Origin: Trichloromonas sp034006665 | Lineage (GTDB): Bacteria > Desulfobacterota > Desulfuromonadia > Desulfuromonadales > Trichloromonadaceae | Assembly (NCBI RefSeq): GCF_034006665.1 | Contig: NZ_JAVESI010000008.1 | Coordinates: 1-64,000 of the forward strand | Direction of reading: 5' to 3' | Length of the DNA stretch: 64,000 nucleotides | In this document: positions 1 to 7,772 of the stretch, piece after piece | How positions within the stretch are numbered: the stretch's first letter is position 1 | How the letters are laid out: each line of letters begins with the position of its first letter | Notes under the pieces: generated by a model | The model's database searches: none | What the model saw: only the letters and a program-made list of their open reading frames with translations | What the model was told of the DNA's origin: nothing | Made by a program: the position numbers and the translations under genes

Positions 1-2
1 GA

Positions 3-368
3 CGACGCGCCAAGGAGAAGACGGCAGCCTTCCGTGAGGTGTATCGTTTCCGCGCCGGGGCGGAAGCCACCATGTCCGACCTTGACCGCGTCACCGGCAT
101 CAAGCATCTGCGGGTCAGGGGCATGCGCCAAGTCCGGCTGGCGGCGGTCCTGAAAGCGACGGGATTGAATATCCTGCGCGCCACCGCGTTCAGAAATCGC
201 CAAAAACCCAAAGGTACCCGGGAAACGGGAACGAATCTTTATCCAAATGACGTTGTTGGCAGTTTCAAGGAACTATCAAACCCGCTGCGGGGATATCTAC
301 GACATCTTGCCGAGTCTTTTCGGCCCGGCAACAACCGAATTGGTAGGCTCATGCCTCAAGCCGCGTGA
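3..368 (+). pseudogene. Transposase C-terminal fragment (cut by window edge)
   Basis: The open frame enters from the left edge and stops at 366-368. The part seen reads like the C-terminal end of a DDE transposase of the IS1182/IS5 type. A basic stretch around positions 90-210 contains the pattern KHLRVRGMRQVRLAAVLKA followed by LNILRATAFRN, which resembles the usual family ending (an R-G-x-x-x-V-R helix, then a hydrophobic LN..R helix). A codon at 39 could be misread as a start, but the frame is open upstream of it, so this is a 5'-truncated view of a longer gene. No catalytic residues or terminal inverted repeats are visible, so it cannot be decided whether the element is intact. About 50 extra residues after the conserved tail suggest read-through into flanking DNA. 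Confidence 0.5.
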
Positions 369-469
369 GCTTTTTTCGCGAGTGCATCAAGGAAGGTCAA
401 GGAAAAAGCCGGCAACTATGTGGCTGTAGCGGAGCAAGATGTGACCCCGATTCGGGGGGCTCTCGCCGC

Positions 470-796
470 TCAGGAGGCTTTCGAAAGAACGTCCGCGGCC
501 CATTGATTGAGGCTCATGCCGTGGGCTTCGGCCATCATTGCCGCGCGGGCGTGAACTTCGGGCGGGACGCGCAGCATGAGTTTGCCCGAATAGGGGCGTT
601 GCGGCGTCTGGCCGACTTTTTCGCAGGTCGCCAGATAGTCGTCGACCGCTTCGCGAAAGGCTTCGCGCAGTTCTTGGACGCATTCGGCGTGGAAGCCAAC
701 GACGTCCCTGATGCCGGCGATGCGACCGATGAAGCAGCCGTCTTCTTCGCTGTACTCGATACGGGCGGCATAGTTTTTATAGGTCATGGTACTCAT
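470..796 (-). CDS. hicB: HicB-family antitoxin
   Basis: A 108-residue antitoxin. The N-terminal half (about 1-65) has the partially degraded RNase H-like HicB fold signature: YKNYAARIEYSEEDGCFIGR followed by an acidic helix with EAVDDYL. The C-terminal part (about 75-105) has a ribbon-helix-helix pattern (GKLMLRVPPEVHARAAMMAE) for DNA binding. It is expected to neutralise the adjacent HicA and repress the operon. It is the second gene of a minus-strand pair, and its ATG overlaps the end of hicA by 4 nt, which implies translational coupling. The family call rests on both domains and the partner. Confidence 0.88.
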   Translation of the reverse strand: MSTMTYKNYAARIEYSEEDGCFIGRIAGIRDVVGFHAECVQELREAFREAVDDYLATCEKVGQTPQRPYSGKLMLRVPPEVHARAAMMAEAHGMSLNQWAADVLSKAS

Positions 797-1047
797 GGTT
801 TGACTCCCGCGTTTTCCAGAAAGGTTCTGGCGTCACGCTCTTGGTAGGGTTTCGCTTCTTTTTCCGGATGGGGGCGATGAAAAGTGCCGATGACGCCGTT
901 CAAGACGAAACGCACACGCGATCCGTTTCCCTCGATAGTTTGCGCACCCAACGCAAGAAAAAACGACTCGATGCGCCGCCATTCCAGCGTGCCGGGAACC
1001 GGCTGGGAGAAGATGGCGACAAGGGTCTTGCGGTGGCCGTTGTTCAT
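793..1047 (-). CDS. hicA: HicA-family mRNA interferase toxin
   Basis: An 84-residue toxin of the HicA fold (double-stranded RNA-binding-like), which cleaves mRNA when not bound by HicB. The visible signature is W-R-R-I-E-S-F-F near residues 23-30, G-A-Q near 34-36, and the catalytic-type histidine region GTFHRPHP (about residues 54-61). The frame could be extended to 1083, but the ATG at 1047 starts the conserved fold. No Shine-Dalgarno is visible before it. A promoter-like sequence ends only 7 nt upstream, so initiation may be leaderless. The first gene of the hicAB pair. Confidence 0.85.
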   Translation of the reverse strand: MNNGHRKTLVAIFSQPVPGTLEWRRIESFFLALGAQTIEGNGSRVRFVLNGVIGTFHRPHPEKEAKPYQERDARTFLENAGVKP

Positions 1048-1054
1048 GGGAGAA

Positions 1055-1083
1055 AGAATAACAGGGAGAGGGCGAGAGTGCAA
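1055..1083 (-). promoter_or_regulatory. Putative hicAB promoter (leaderless)
   Basis: On the minus strand there is TTGCAC (1083-1078), 17 nt, then TATTCT (1060-1055). The predicted transcription start falls at about 1048-1047, on the first base of the hicA ATG, which matches the lack of a ribosome binding site there. Inference from sequence only. Confidence 0.4.
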
Positions 1084-1352
1084 TCGGATTTTGATAGCTT
1101 ATTCATGGCAGTGTCAGGAGGATAGCATTGAAGCAAGATGTGCCCCCGGCTACCACCCACCAACCGCTACTTCCGGATCCAATCAGTAAACACCCCCAAT
1201 GGATCTCTGCAATAATTACACAGATCCCCGACTTGACTTGAGATCAATTAAAGAGCTAGATTGACCATATCCATCATTTACATATAAAAACTAAAATTCT
1301 CTTTCATATTTAGTAGCACTTGAAATTTCACTTCTATGAATGGAGGTTCGTC
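1084..1352. other. Gene-free AT-rich stretch before the lipoprotein gene
   Basis: No credible coding sequence is seen on either strand. The base composition drops sharply to AT-rich from about 1190 onward and stays low through the next gene. A possible plus-strand promoter lies at 1233-1262 (TTGACT, 18 nt, TAGATT), about 90 nt before the start codon at 1353. Confidence 0.5.
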
Positions 1353-2213
1353 ATGACTAAAAAAATCAATTCGATGATCTCGTTTATTTTTTTTATTGTG
1401 GTTGGCTGTGGTGGAGGTGGTGGAGGTGGAAGTGATTCTGTTACAAGTAATGATTCAGAATTACAAACTCCAGGCATTTTCGAAAAAACTTATGATATCT
1501 TAAATTCATTCATTAAACCGACAGAAAACCATGGAGCATCTCTGAGCTCAACGGGGGCTCTTGGAAATATCTATGGATGCAGTGAAGAATATGGAATTTC
1601 TGAGCAAGAACTTCATGATTTTGCAAAAGAAGAATCGGATTACAGCCTATGTGGAACTCAACAAGACAATACAAATCGTCTGTGTATTTACCCTGGAGAA
1701 AATTCCTACAGAACCGTTGAAAATTCCAGCAGCTTAAATTATCCAGATGCTATGCAAGAAAAAATAACAATAATTTTACCTGATTCACAAGTCTTAGTAA
1801 CAAACACATACTACAATGAAATGAACTACGAAGCGGAATACGAAGCTTCAAACGTGACATATTCTTGCAATGACCAATATAATCCACCAAATACAACGTA
1901 CACAAATTCTGATATTTTTTCTAATTATCAATCATTGGCTATCGACGTAAATCATAATGGTACACCAATCACTTCAAGAGCAGGTGATTTGACCTGTAAC
2001 ATCAATGGTTGCGAGGGCATAGTTAAAATTTCAAATATGGAATTCAATGAATTAATCGGGGCATGGGAAGGTGAGATGTTTTTTGATGGGAGTCAATACA
2101 AAATGATCTCAACAATGTCGCCTAACAAACAAGTAATTGTTTTTTCAGGCTGTGTTGAGCAGCCCCCAAAAAACTCATCAAGCTGTATCTATGTTGGTGC
2201 AGTAAAGAAATAA
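1353..2213 (+). CDS. Orphan AT-rich lipoprotein of unknown function
   Basis: A 286-residue predicted secreted lipoprotein. Residues 1-18 form a short basic n-region, a hydrophobic stretch (ISFIFFIVV) and a lipobox ending in Cys, followed at once by a run of seven glycines that probably acts as a flexible tether at the membrane. The mature part is acidic, rich in Ser, Asn and Tyr, with about ten cysteines that could form disulfides. No recognised domain. The start at 1353 is chosen because GGAGG lies at 1342-1346; the frame is open back to a TTG at 1320 that lacks such a site. Codon use is strongly AT-biased, unlike all neighbours, so recent horizontal acquisition is likely. Function unknown. 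Confidence 0.75.
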   Translation: MTKKINSMISFIFFIVVGCGGGGGGGSDSVTSNDSELQTPGIFEKTYDILNSFIKPTENHGASLSSTGALGNIYGCSEEYGISEQELHDFAKEESDYSLCGTQQDNTNRLCIYPGENSYRTVENSSSLNYPDAMQEKITIILPDSQVLVTNTYYNEMNYEAEYEASNVTYSCNDQYNPPNTTYTNSDIFSNYQSLAIDVNHNGTPITSRAGDLTCNINGCEGIVKISNMEFNELIGAWEGEMFFDGSQYKMISTMSPNKQVIVFSGCVEQPPKNSSSCIYVGAVKK

Positions 2214-2240
2214 AAAACTATCGCATCAAAGCCAATCATC

Positions 2241-2279
2241 AAGCCACTCTTGGTCTAAAACCCATGGGTGGCTTTTTAT
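2241..2279 (+). terminator. Terminator after the lipoprotein gene
   Basis: AAGCCAC (2241-2247) pairs with GTGGCTT (2268-2274), with an inner palindrome ACCCATGGGT, followed by a T-rich tail (TTTTTATTT). Confidence 0.55.
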
Positions 2280-2343
2280 TTCCATACAGAGAGGCAGAAA
2301 TAATCAACCTAGAATCATTACAAGCGGGAGTCCATCCCTTTTC

Positions 2344-2372
2344 TTGACACCCCGGGGGTAAAGTTGTATGAA
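2344..2372 (+). promoter_or_regulatory. Sigma-70 type promoter of the DUF815-cmoAB operon
   Basis: A consensus TTGACA (2344-2349), a 17-nt spacer and TATGAA (2367-2372). The ATG at 2368 lies inside the -10 element, so translation must begin downstream, at 2452. Confidence 0.7.
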
Positions 2373-2451
2373 CAAACCCGGCCGCAAACGGGATTTTATT
2401 TTTTCCTCCTTTGGCGACCGCTGGTCTTTTCGACACGCAAGGAGTCGCGTC

Positions 2452-3336
2452 ATGATGAATCTCAAACCCGAAGTCGTCGCTCAGTTGGAGCGGGTGCTGT
2501 CGTCGCTGGAGCAGTTGCTGCCGACGGCGGTGGGGCCGGTGGACTGGAGCGTCTGCCATGCCGCCAACTGGCGCCGCCATTCCTTTTCCGGCTATCTGGA
2601 GCCGGTGGAGGCAGTCCCCTCCACCCGCCTCGACGATCTGCTCGGCATCGACGAACAGAAGTCGGTCGTTGAAGTGAATACCCGCCAGTTCCTCAAGGGC
2701 TATCCGGCCAACAACGTGCTGCTCTGGGGGAGCCGGGGCACGGGCAAGTCGTCGCTGGTGCGGGCGCTGCTCAACAGCTACGCCGATCAGGGGTTGCGGG
2801 TGATCCAGGTGGACAAGGAGGATCTCATCCATCTGCCCGGCATTTTCTCCGCCATCAAGGGCCAGCCCTACAAATTCATCCTGCTCTGCGACGACCTCTC
2901 CTTCGAACACGGCGAATTGACCTACAAGATGCTGAAAAGCGCCCTCGACGGTTCGGTCTACGCGGCGCCGAAGAATGTGCTCATCTACGTCACCTCCAAC
3001 CGCCGCTATCTGATCCCTGAATATCCCACCGACAACCTCGGCTCGAAGCTGGTCAACGGCGAAGTCCATCACGGCGAGGCGATCGAGGAGAAGATTTCCC
3101 TCTCCGACCGTTTCGGCCTGTGGGTGGCCTTTCACGTCTTCACCCAGGATCACTATCTGCGGGTGGCGCAACAGTGTGTGGAAAAGCTTTGCCGCGAGCA
3201 GGGGGTGCCCTCGCGCTGGTCGGAAGAGGCGCGCAAGGCCGCCGTTCAGTGGTCCCACGACAAGAGCAAGCGCTGCGGGCGTACCGCCCTGCAGTTCGCC
3301 AGTCACTGGGTCGGCCGCGATTTGCTCAAGGGCTGA
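2452..3336 (+). CDS. DUF815-family AAA+ ATPase
   Basis: A 294-residue cytoplasmic P-loop ATPase of the DUF815 family. Walker A is GSRGTGKS at residues 93-100. A Walker B-like hydrophobic strand ending in CDDLSFEH follows at about 140-147, then a sensor-type YVTSNRR near 180. Family members are uncharacterised AAA+-like ATPases; no substrate is known. The start at 2452 has AAGGAG 7 nt upstream (2439-2444), and the promoter at 2344-2372 excludes the longer form. cmoA follows after 2 nt, so the three genes are probably one transcript. The ATPase may work on tRNA modification, but that is guilt by association only. Confidence 0.85.
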   Translation: MMNLKPEVVAQLERVLSSLEQLLPTAVGPVDWSVCHAANWRRHSFSGYLEPVEAVPSTRLDDLLGIDEQKSVVEVNTRQFLKGYPANNVLLWGSRGTGKSSLVRALLNSYADQGLRVIQVDKEDLIHLPGIFSAIKGQPYKFILLCDDLSFEHGELTYKMLKSALDGSVYAAPKNVLIYVTSNRRYLIPEYPTDNLGSKLVNGEVHHGEAIEEKISLSDRFGLWVAFHVFTQDHYLRVAQQCVEKLCREQGVPSRWSEEARKAAVQWSHDKSKRCGRTALQFASHWVGRDLLKG

Positions 3337-3338
3337 GC

Positions 3339-4070
3339 ATGACCAGGAAGGATCGCATCTTCGCCGAGCCGCGTCCGGCGGCGCCCTTCGCCTTCACCGC
3401 TGAGGTGGCCGGGGTTTTTGACGACATGCTCGACCGCTCGGTTCCCCTCTATCGCGAGAGTCTGCGCCGGCAGGCGCAGCTGGCGGCCCGTTTTTATCGG
3501 CCCGGCACCCGCATCTACGATCTCGGCTGTTCCAACGGCAATTTCGGCCTGGCCCTGAGTGCGGAAATGGGGGGGCGGGATTTTGCCATGGTTGCGGTCG
3601 ATAATTCGGCGCCGATGCTCGATCTCTACCGGGCGCGGCTGGCGGCGACCGCTGTCGGTGAGGGGGTTGTGCTGGAGGAGGGGGATGCCCGCCGGGTTGC
3701 TATGACCGACGCCTCGGTGGTGGTGGTCAATCTGACGTTGCAATTTCTTCCCCTGGAAGATCGGGACGCGCTGCTGAGGCGGGTCCATGAGGCGCTGGTT
3801 CCCGGCGGTGTCTTGCTGCTGACCGAGAAGGTGGTGGACGGGGATGCCGCCCTGGCCGAGCTGGAGCGGGAATTCTACTACCGCCTCAAGGGCGAAAACG
3901 GCTATTCGCAAATGGAGATCAGCCGGAAGCGCGAGGCGCTGGAGAATGTCCTCATCCCCGAGACCCTCGACGCCCACCAGGCGCGGCTGACGAGGGCGGG
4001 TTTTAGCGCCGTGACGGTCTGGCTCAAATGGTTCAATTTCGCCGCCCTGCTGGCGCGCAAGGCGGACTAG
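3339..4070 (+). CDS. cmoA: Carboxy-S-adenosyl-L-methionine synthase CmoA
   Basis: CmoA converts S-adenosylmethionine and prephenate into carboxy-SAM, the carboxymethyl donor for 5-oxyacetyl modification of uridine 34 in tRNA. The 243-residue length matches the family. The SAM-binding motif DLGCSNGN is at residues 61-68, with an N-terminal FDDML segment followed by R-S-V-P-L-Y, typical of CmoA. The ATG at 3339 lies 2 nt after the DUF815 stop. The partner cmoB starts 2 nt downstream. The pairing makes the assignment firm. Confidence 0.93.
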   Translation: MTRKDRIFAEPRPAAPFAFTAEVAGVFDDMLDRSVPLYRESLRRQAQLAARFYRPGTRIYDLGCSNGNFGLALSAEMGGRDFAMVAVDNSAPMLDLYRARLAATAVGEGVVLEEGDARRVAMTDASVVVVNLTLQFLPLEDRDALLRRVHEALVPGGVLLLTEKVVDGDAALAELEREFYYRLKGENGYSQMEISRKREALENVLIPETLDAHQARLTRAGFSAVTVWLKWFNFAALLARKAD

Positions 4071-4072
4071 GC

Positions 4073-5041
4073 GTGGAACGACTGCCGGCACAGGCCGACC
4101 GGCTCGGCCTCGGCCCCTGGAGGGAAGCGTTGGCCGAACTGATCGCGGCCAGGACGCGGATGATCGCGGGGGACGGCAAGGGGCGGCGCTATCTGGCCAA
4201 TGAGGCGGGCTTGCCGGAGGTTACGCCGTCATCTTTCGATCTAGCCGGCGACCGGGTGCGTATCGGCAGCGCCGCCGATCTCGCACCGGGACAGGAAGCG
4301 ACGCTGCGAAGCGCCCTGGAAACTCTCCAGCCTTGGCGTAAAGGGCCGTTTAACCTCTTCGGCATCGAGTTCGACAGCGAGTGGGATTCCTCGCTGAAAT
4401 GGAACCGCCTCGCCGGACACATCGCCCCCCTCGCCGGACGCCGGGTGCTCGACATCGGCAGCAGCAACGGCTACTACCTGCTGCGTATGGCCGCGCACAA
4501 GCCGCAACTGGCCCTCGGCGTCGAACCTTACCTGACCTACTTCTTCCAGTTCCAACTTCTGCAACATTACGCTCGCCGCCCGGAGCTTTTCACCCTCCCC
4601 GTCACCTTCGAGGAGTTGCCGGTGCTCGAAGGCTACTTCGACACGGTCTTCTCCATGGGGGTCCTTTCCCATCGCCGCTCCCCCCTCGACACTCTGGCGG
4701 CCATGCGCCGGGTGCTGCGCGGGGATGGTCAACTGGTGCTGGAAACCCTGGTTCTGCCCGGCGACGACGAACGGGTGCTCTGCCCGGACGGGCGCTACGC
4801 CAAGATGAACAATGTCTACTTCCTCCCTACCGTCCGAGTGCTTTTCGGCTGGCTGCGCCGTTGCGGTTTCAAAGATGGGCGCTGTATCGACGTCAGCCTC
4901 ACCACGGCGACTGAGCAGCGCGCCACCCCCTGGGTCGGCACCGAATCGCTGACCGATTTTCTCGATCCGCTCGATCCCGGCCGTACCGTCGAAGGCTATC
5001 CGGCTCCCCGCCGGGCGATCCTGCTGGCTGAGGCGCGCTGA
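4073..5041 (+). CDS. cmoB: tRNA U34 carboxymethyltransferase CmoB
   Basis: CmoB transfers the carboxymethyl group of carboxy-SAM to 5-hydroxyuridine 34 of tRNA, giving cmo5U. With a GTG start at 4073 the protein is 322 residues, the usual CmoB length. The segment PWRKGPFNLFGIEFDSEW at 87-104 and the SAM motif DIGSSNGYY at 127-135 are diagnostic, as is MGVLSHRRSP further on. An earlier in-frame start at 4028 would overlap cmoA by 43 nt and adds residues not found in the family. Second half of the cmoA-cmoB pair. Confidence 0.93.
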   Translation: MERLPAQADRLGLGPWREALAELIAARTRMIAGDGKGRRYLANEAGLPEVTPSSFDLAGDRVRIGSAADLAPGQEATLRSALETLQPWRKGPFNLFGIEFDSEWDSSLKWNRLAGHIAPLAGRRVLDIGSSNGYYLLRMAAHKPQLALGVEPYLTYFFQFQLLQHYARRPELFTLPVTFEELPVLEGYFDTVFSMGVLSHRRSPLDTLAAMRRVLRGDGQLVLETLVLPGDDERVLCPDGRYAKMNNVYFLPTVRVLFGWLRRCGFKDGRCIDVSLTTATEQRATPWVGTESLTDFLDPLDPGRTVEGYPAPRRAILLAEAR

Positions 5042-5144
5042 GTCCGCCGGGGGATAAAAGGGTGGCATTTTAGCCGGGACCTATACTAGAATCATCATTC
5101 AAACCATGAGGTTTCCTCGCTTTGCCTGCCGTCGGGAGGGTCTG

Positions 5145-6263
5145 ATGAAAAGACTGTTGTTGAGCCTGTTTGCCGTCTGCCTGCTGCTGATTCCCAGTTA
5201 CGTCGCCGCCGAAACTCCCAGCGGCGATTTCACCGTCGATAGCGAAGGCATCGGCAACACCCGGGAAGAAGCGCTGCTGCTGGCCAAGCGCGAGGCCATC
5301 GAAAAGGGGATCGGCACCATGCTGGTGTCGGAGACCGAGGTCAAGAACTTCATGCTGCAGAGGGATGTGGTCATCACCCAGACCGCCGGGTCGGTGCGTC
5401 GTTACGACGTCCTGCTGGAGCAGCATCTGCCCGACGGCACCTGGCAGGTGCAGATCCGCGCCGTCGTCTCCCTCGACAGCATCCGTGCCGACCTGGCCGC
5501 CCTCAAGATTCTCCTCGAATCGATGGACAAGCCGCGGATGATGGTGTTGATCAAGGAAGATGGCGGTAACTACGCGGAAAACGCGGTGGTCGATTACCTG
5601 CGCGGCAAGGGATTCGATCTGGTCGACCCGGCGCAGACCGCCGCGCTCATGAACAAGGGAGACGACCTCATCCAGCGCGCGACCCAGGGCGATCCCGTGG
5701 CGGCGGCGAAAATCGGCGCGGACAACGGCGCCGAATATGTGCTGGTCGGCACCGTCAGCAAGTCGCAGGTCGCCAATCCCCTGCTGCAGAGCAGCGGCAT
5801 GGTTTCCGGCCAGGCCAGCCTCACCGCCAAGGTGGTGAACTGCTCTAACGGCCGCATCGTCGCCAGCAAGGCGGCGAGCGGCGCCAGTCCGCACATCTCG
5901 GCCGACGTCGCCCAGTCCCAGGCGGCCGGCAAAGCGGCCAAGAAACTCATGGATGACGAACTTTTCGAGGCCATCGTCGCCTCCTTCCAAGATACGGTGA
6001 ACAACGGCATCAACCTCGAAGTCACCGTGCGCAACGTCGCCGACTACCAGGCACAGAAGGGGATCGCCGCCTTCTTCGAAGGGGTGACCGGGGTCAACTC
6101 GGTGACCAAGCGCGGCTTCGGCAACGGCGAACTGAAGCTCTCCGTCCTCTATCGCGGCCAAGCCGAGGCCTTCTGCGACGCCATAGACGGACAGAGTGTC
6201 ACCGGAAAAACCCTGGCCGTCACCTCGGTGGCGGGCAGCGGCATCGTCATGGCGCTGAAGTAA
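5145..6263 (+). CDS. Secreted FlgT-N-like protein of unknown function
   Basis: A 372-residue protein with a clear Sec signal peptide (KRLLLSLFAVCLLLIPSYVAA, cleavage about residue 22). The mature N-terminus, about 30-110, has the pattern G-x-G-x-x-x-x-E-A-L-L-L-A-K-R-E-A-I-E-x-G-I-G seen in FlgT N-terminal and LPP20-like envelope proteins. The middle (about 130-240) resembles the nucleotide-free Rossmann-like fold used by FlgT/CsgG relatives (NGAEYVLVGTVSKSQ). The start at 5145 is preceded by GGGAGGG. A -10-like TATACT sits at 5082-5087. It is followed 40 nt downstream by a CsgG-like gene and probably acts with it in the periplasm or outer membrane. No flagellar genes are in the window, so a flagellar role is not supported. 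Confidence 0.7.
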   Translation: MKRLLLSLFAVCLLLIPSYVAAETPSGDFTVDSEGIGNTREEALLLAKREAIEKGIGTMLVSETEVKNFMLQRDVVITQTAGSVRRYDVLLEQHLPDGTWQVQIRAVVSLDSIRADLAALKILLESMDKPRMMVLIKEDGGNYAENAVVDYLRGKGFDLVDPAQTAALMNKGDDLIQRATQGDPVAAAKIGADNGAEYVLVGTVSKSQVANPLLQSSGMVSGQASLTAKVVNCSNGRIVASKAASGASPHISADVAQSQAAGKAAKKLMDDELFEAIVASFQDTVNNGINLEVTVRNVADYQAQKGIAAFFEGVTGVNSVTKRGFGNGELKLSVLYRGQAEAFCDAIDGQSVTGKTLAVTSVAGSGIVMALK

Positions 6264-6303
6264 GCGTGACGCCTATTCAACCCCGATCCGGAAAGGTCTG
6301 CCG

Positions 6304-7740
6304 ATGAGAATACTTGCCGGAATCTTCCTGCTCCTCGCCTTTGGCCTGGCGCCGGTCTCCGCCCCGGCCGAATTTACCAAGACCAAGATCGCCGTCCTCG
6401 ACTTCCAGATGCAGGGGGAGGAGCAGGAAAACCAGGACATGGGGAGCATCGTCGCCGAGTGGTTCATCACCGCCATGGTCAAGGAAGGGCGGTTCGATGT
6501 CATCGAGCGGCGGCTGCTGGAAAAGATTCTCAGTGAGCAGCAGTTGGTCATGACCGGGGTTCTCGACGAGAGCAGCGCCACCCAGATCGGCAAACTGCTC
6601 GGGGTCAAGGTCATCATCTCCGGTTCGGTGATGAAGGTGCGGGAGATGCTCGAAGTCAACGCTCGCATCATCGACGTGGAGAACGCCTCGATCATCGCCG
6701 CCGAGAGCGTCAAGAGCTCGACGGCCTCACGTCTGCAGGATCTGATCGTCGAGATGTCCGCCAAGATCATCCGCAACTTTCCCCTGGAAGGCTATGTGGT
6801 CGACCGCGACGGCAAGAAGGTGACCATCGATCTCGGTAGCCGCGCCGGGGTCAAGCCGGGGATGGAGTTTGTCGTCTACCGCGAAGGGGAAGTGATCAAG
6901 CACCCCAAGACCGGCGAAGTGCTCGACGTCGAGCGCATTCACACCGGCCGGGTGCGGATTCAGAGCGTTCTCGGCAAGATCTCCGAAGGCGAGGTCCTCG
7001 ACGAACAGGCGGACGACGCCATCAAGTACGGACAGCTGGTCAGTAGTGTCATCACCGGGAGCAACGGTGGAAAGCAGCTGCCCGTAACCTCTCCGGCCGA
7101 ACCGGCCGAGAACCTGCCCAAGGGGCGACTCTATGTCAGCTCCGAACCAGCCAGGGCAAAGATCCGGATTCTCAACATCGGCCCAGTCTATCGCGAGGGG
7201 ATGGAACTGGCTGCTGGCTCCTATCACGTTGAGGTTTCCGCCCCCGGCTATCGCACTGATCGTCAGTGGGTGAAGCTGGCGGCGGGGGAGGACCGTCGGG
7301 TGGCGGTGAGCCTGCGCCCCGCGCCGGTCGAAGTGGCGCCGCCGCTGGCTCCGACTCCGATGGCGCAGACGCCGCCGACCAGGGTTGCCGCTCCGCCGCC
7401 GACCGTTGCCGCCCGTGCTCCGGCGGCCAAGGGGGAGAGTCGCTATATCAAGATGCTCCGTTCCGGCAACCTGCGGAGCAAGACCGATGCCGGCAAGCTG
7501 ATCGTGCGGGAAGGGGTCAAAGATACGGCGGTTCTCGATGTGGTGGAACAGGAATTGCTTAAGGGCTACCTGGCCAGCGGCAACGACCGCGCCGCCGTCG
7601 AGGCCATGTCCTGGCTGTGCAAGGCGCTGGGCGCCTCGGGAAACGGCAAGTACCGGGGAACCCTGCAAGCCGTGGCGCAGAAGGCGCCGCACCGCAAGCT
7701 GCAGAAGTATGCCCAACAGAGCCTGGGGCAGTTGCGCTAA
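6304..7740 (+). CDS. CsgG/FlgO-like periplasmic protein with PEGA domain
   Basis: A 478-residue secreted protein. Residues 1-22 are a signal peptide. Residues 28-150 match the CsgG/FlgO-type fold (IAVLDFQMQG, then FDVIERRLLEKIL and LGVKVIISGSV). A PEGA-like beta domain follows at about 275-340 (GRLYVSSEPARAKIRIL, SYHVEVSAPGYR). After a Pro/Ala linker (about 345-385) comes a helical C-terminal domain that looks like HEAT-type repeats (SGNLRSKTDAGKLIVREG). CsgG-like proteins assemble or sense envelope structures; here the role is unknown. It lies between the FlgT-like gene and fabG of the aryl-polyene-type locus, all on one strand. Confidence 0.75.
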   Translation: MRILAGIFLLLAFGLAPVSAPAEFTKTKIAVLDFQMQGEEQENQDMGSIVAEWFITAMVKEGRFDVIERRLLEKILSEQQLVMTGVLDESSATQIGKLLGVKVIISGSVMKVREMLEVNARIIDVENASIIAAESVKSSTASRLQDLIVEMSAKIIRNFPLEGYVVDRDGKKVTIDLGSRAGVKPGMEFVVYREGEVIKHPKTGEVLDVERIHTGRVRIQSVLGKISEGEVLDEQADDAIKYGQLVSSVITGSNGGKQLPVTSPAEPAENLPKGRLYVSSEPARAKIRILNIGPVYREGMELAAGSYHVEVSAPGYRTDRQWVKLAAGEDRRVAVSLRPAPVEVAPPLAPTPMAQTPPTRVAAPPPTVAARAPAAKGESRYIKMLRSGNLRSKTDAGKLIVREGVKDTAVLDVVEQELLKGYLASGNDRAAVEAMSWLCKALGASGNGKYRGTLQAVAQKAPHRKLQKYAQQSLGQLR

Positions 7741-7772
7741 AATGGACATTACCCGCCAAGGATAGGCATGTC

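Noticed and set aside
39..368. A complete small gene starting at 39
   Set aside because: The frame is open to the window edge and the upstream residues continue the transposase-like sequence.
3120..3338. Upstream extension of cmoA into the DUF815 gene
   Set aside because: The extension translates to Arg/Gly-rich sequence in the wrong frame of a real gene; cmoA has family length from 3339.
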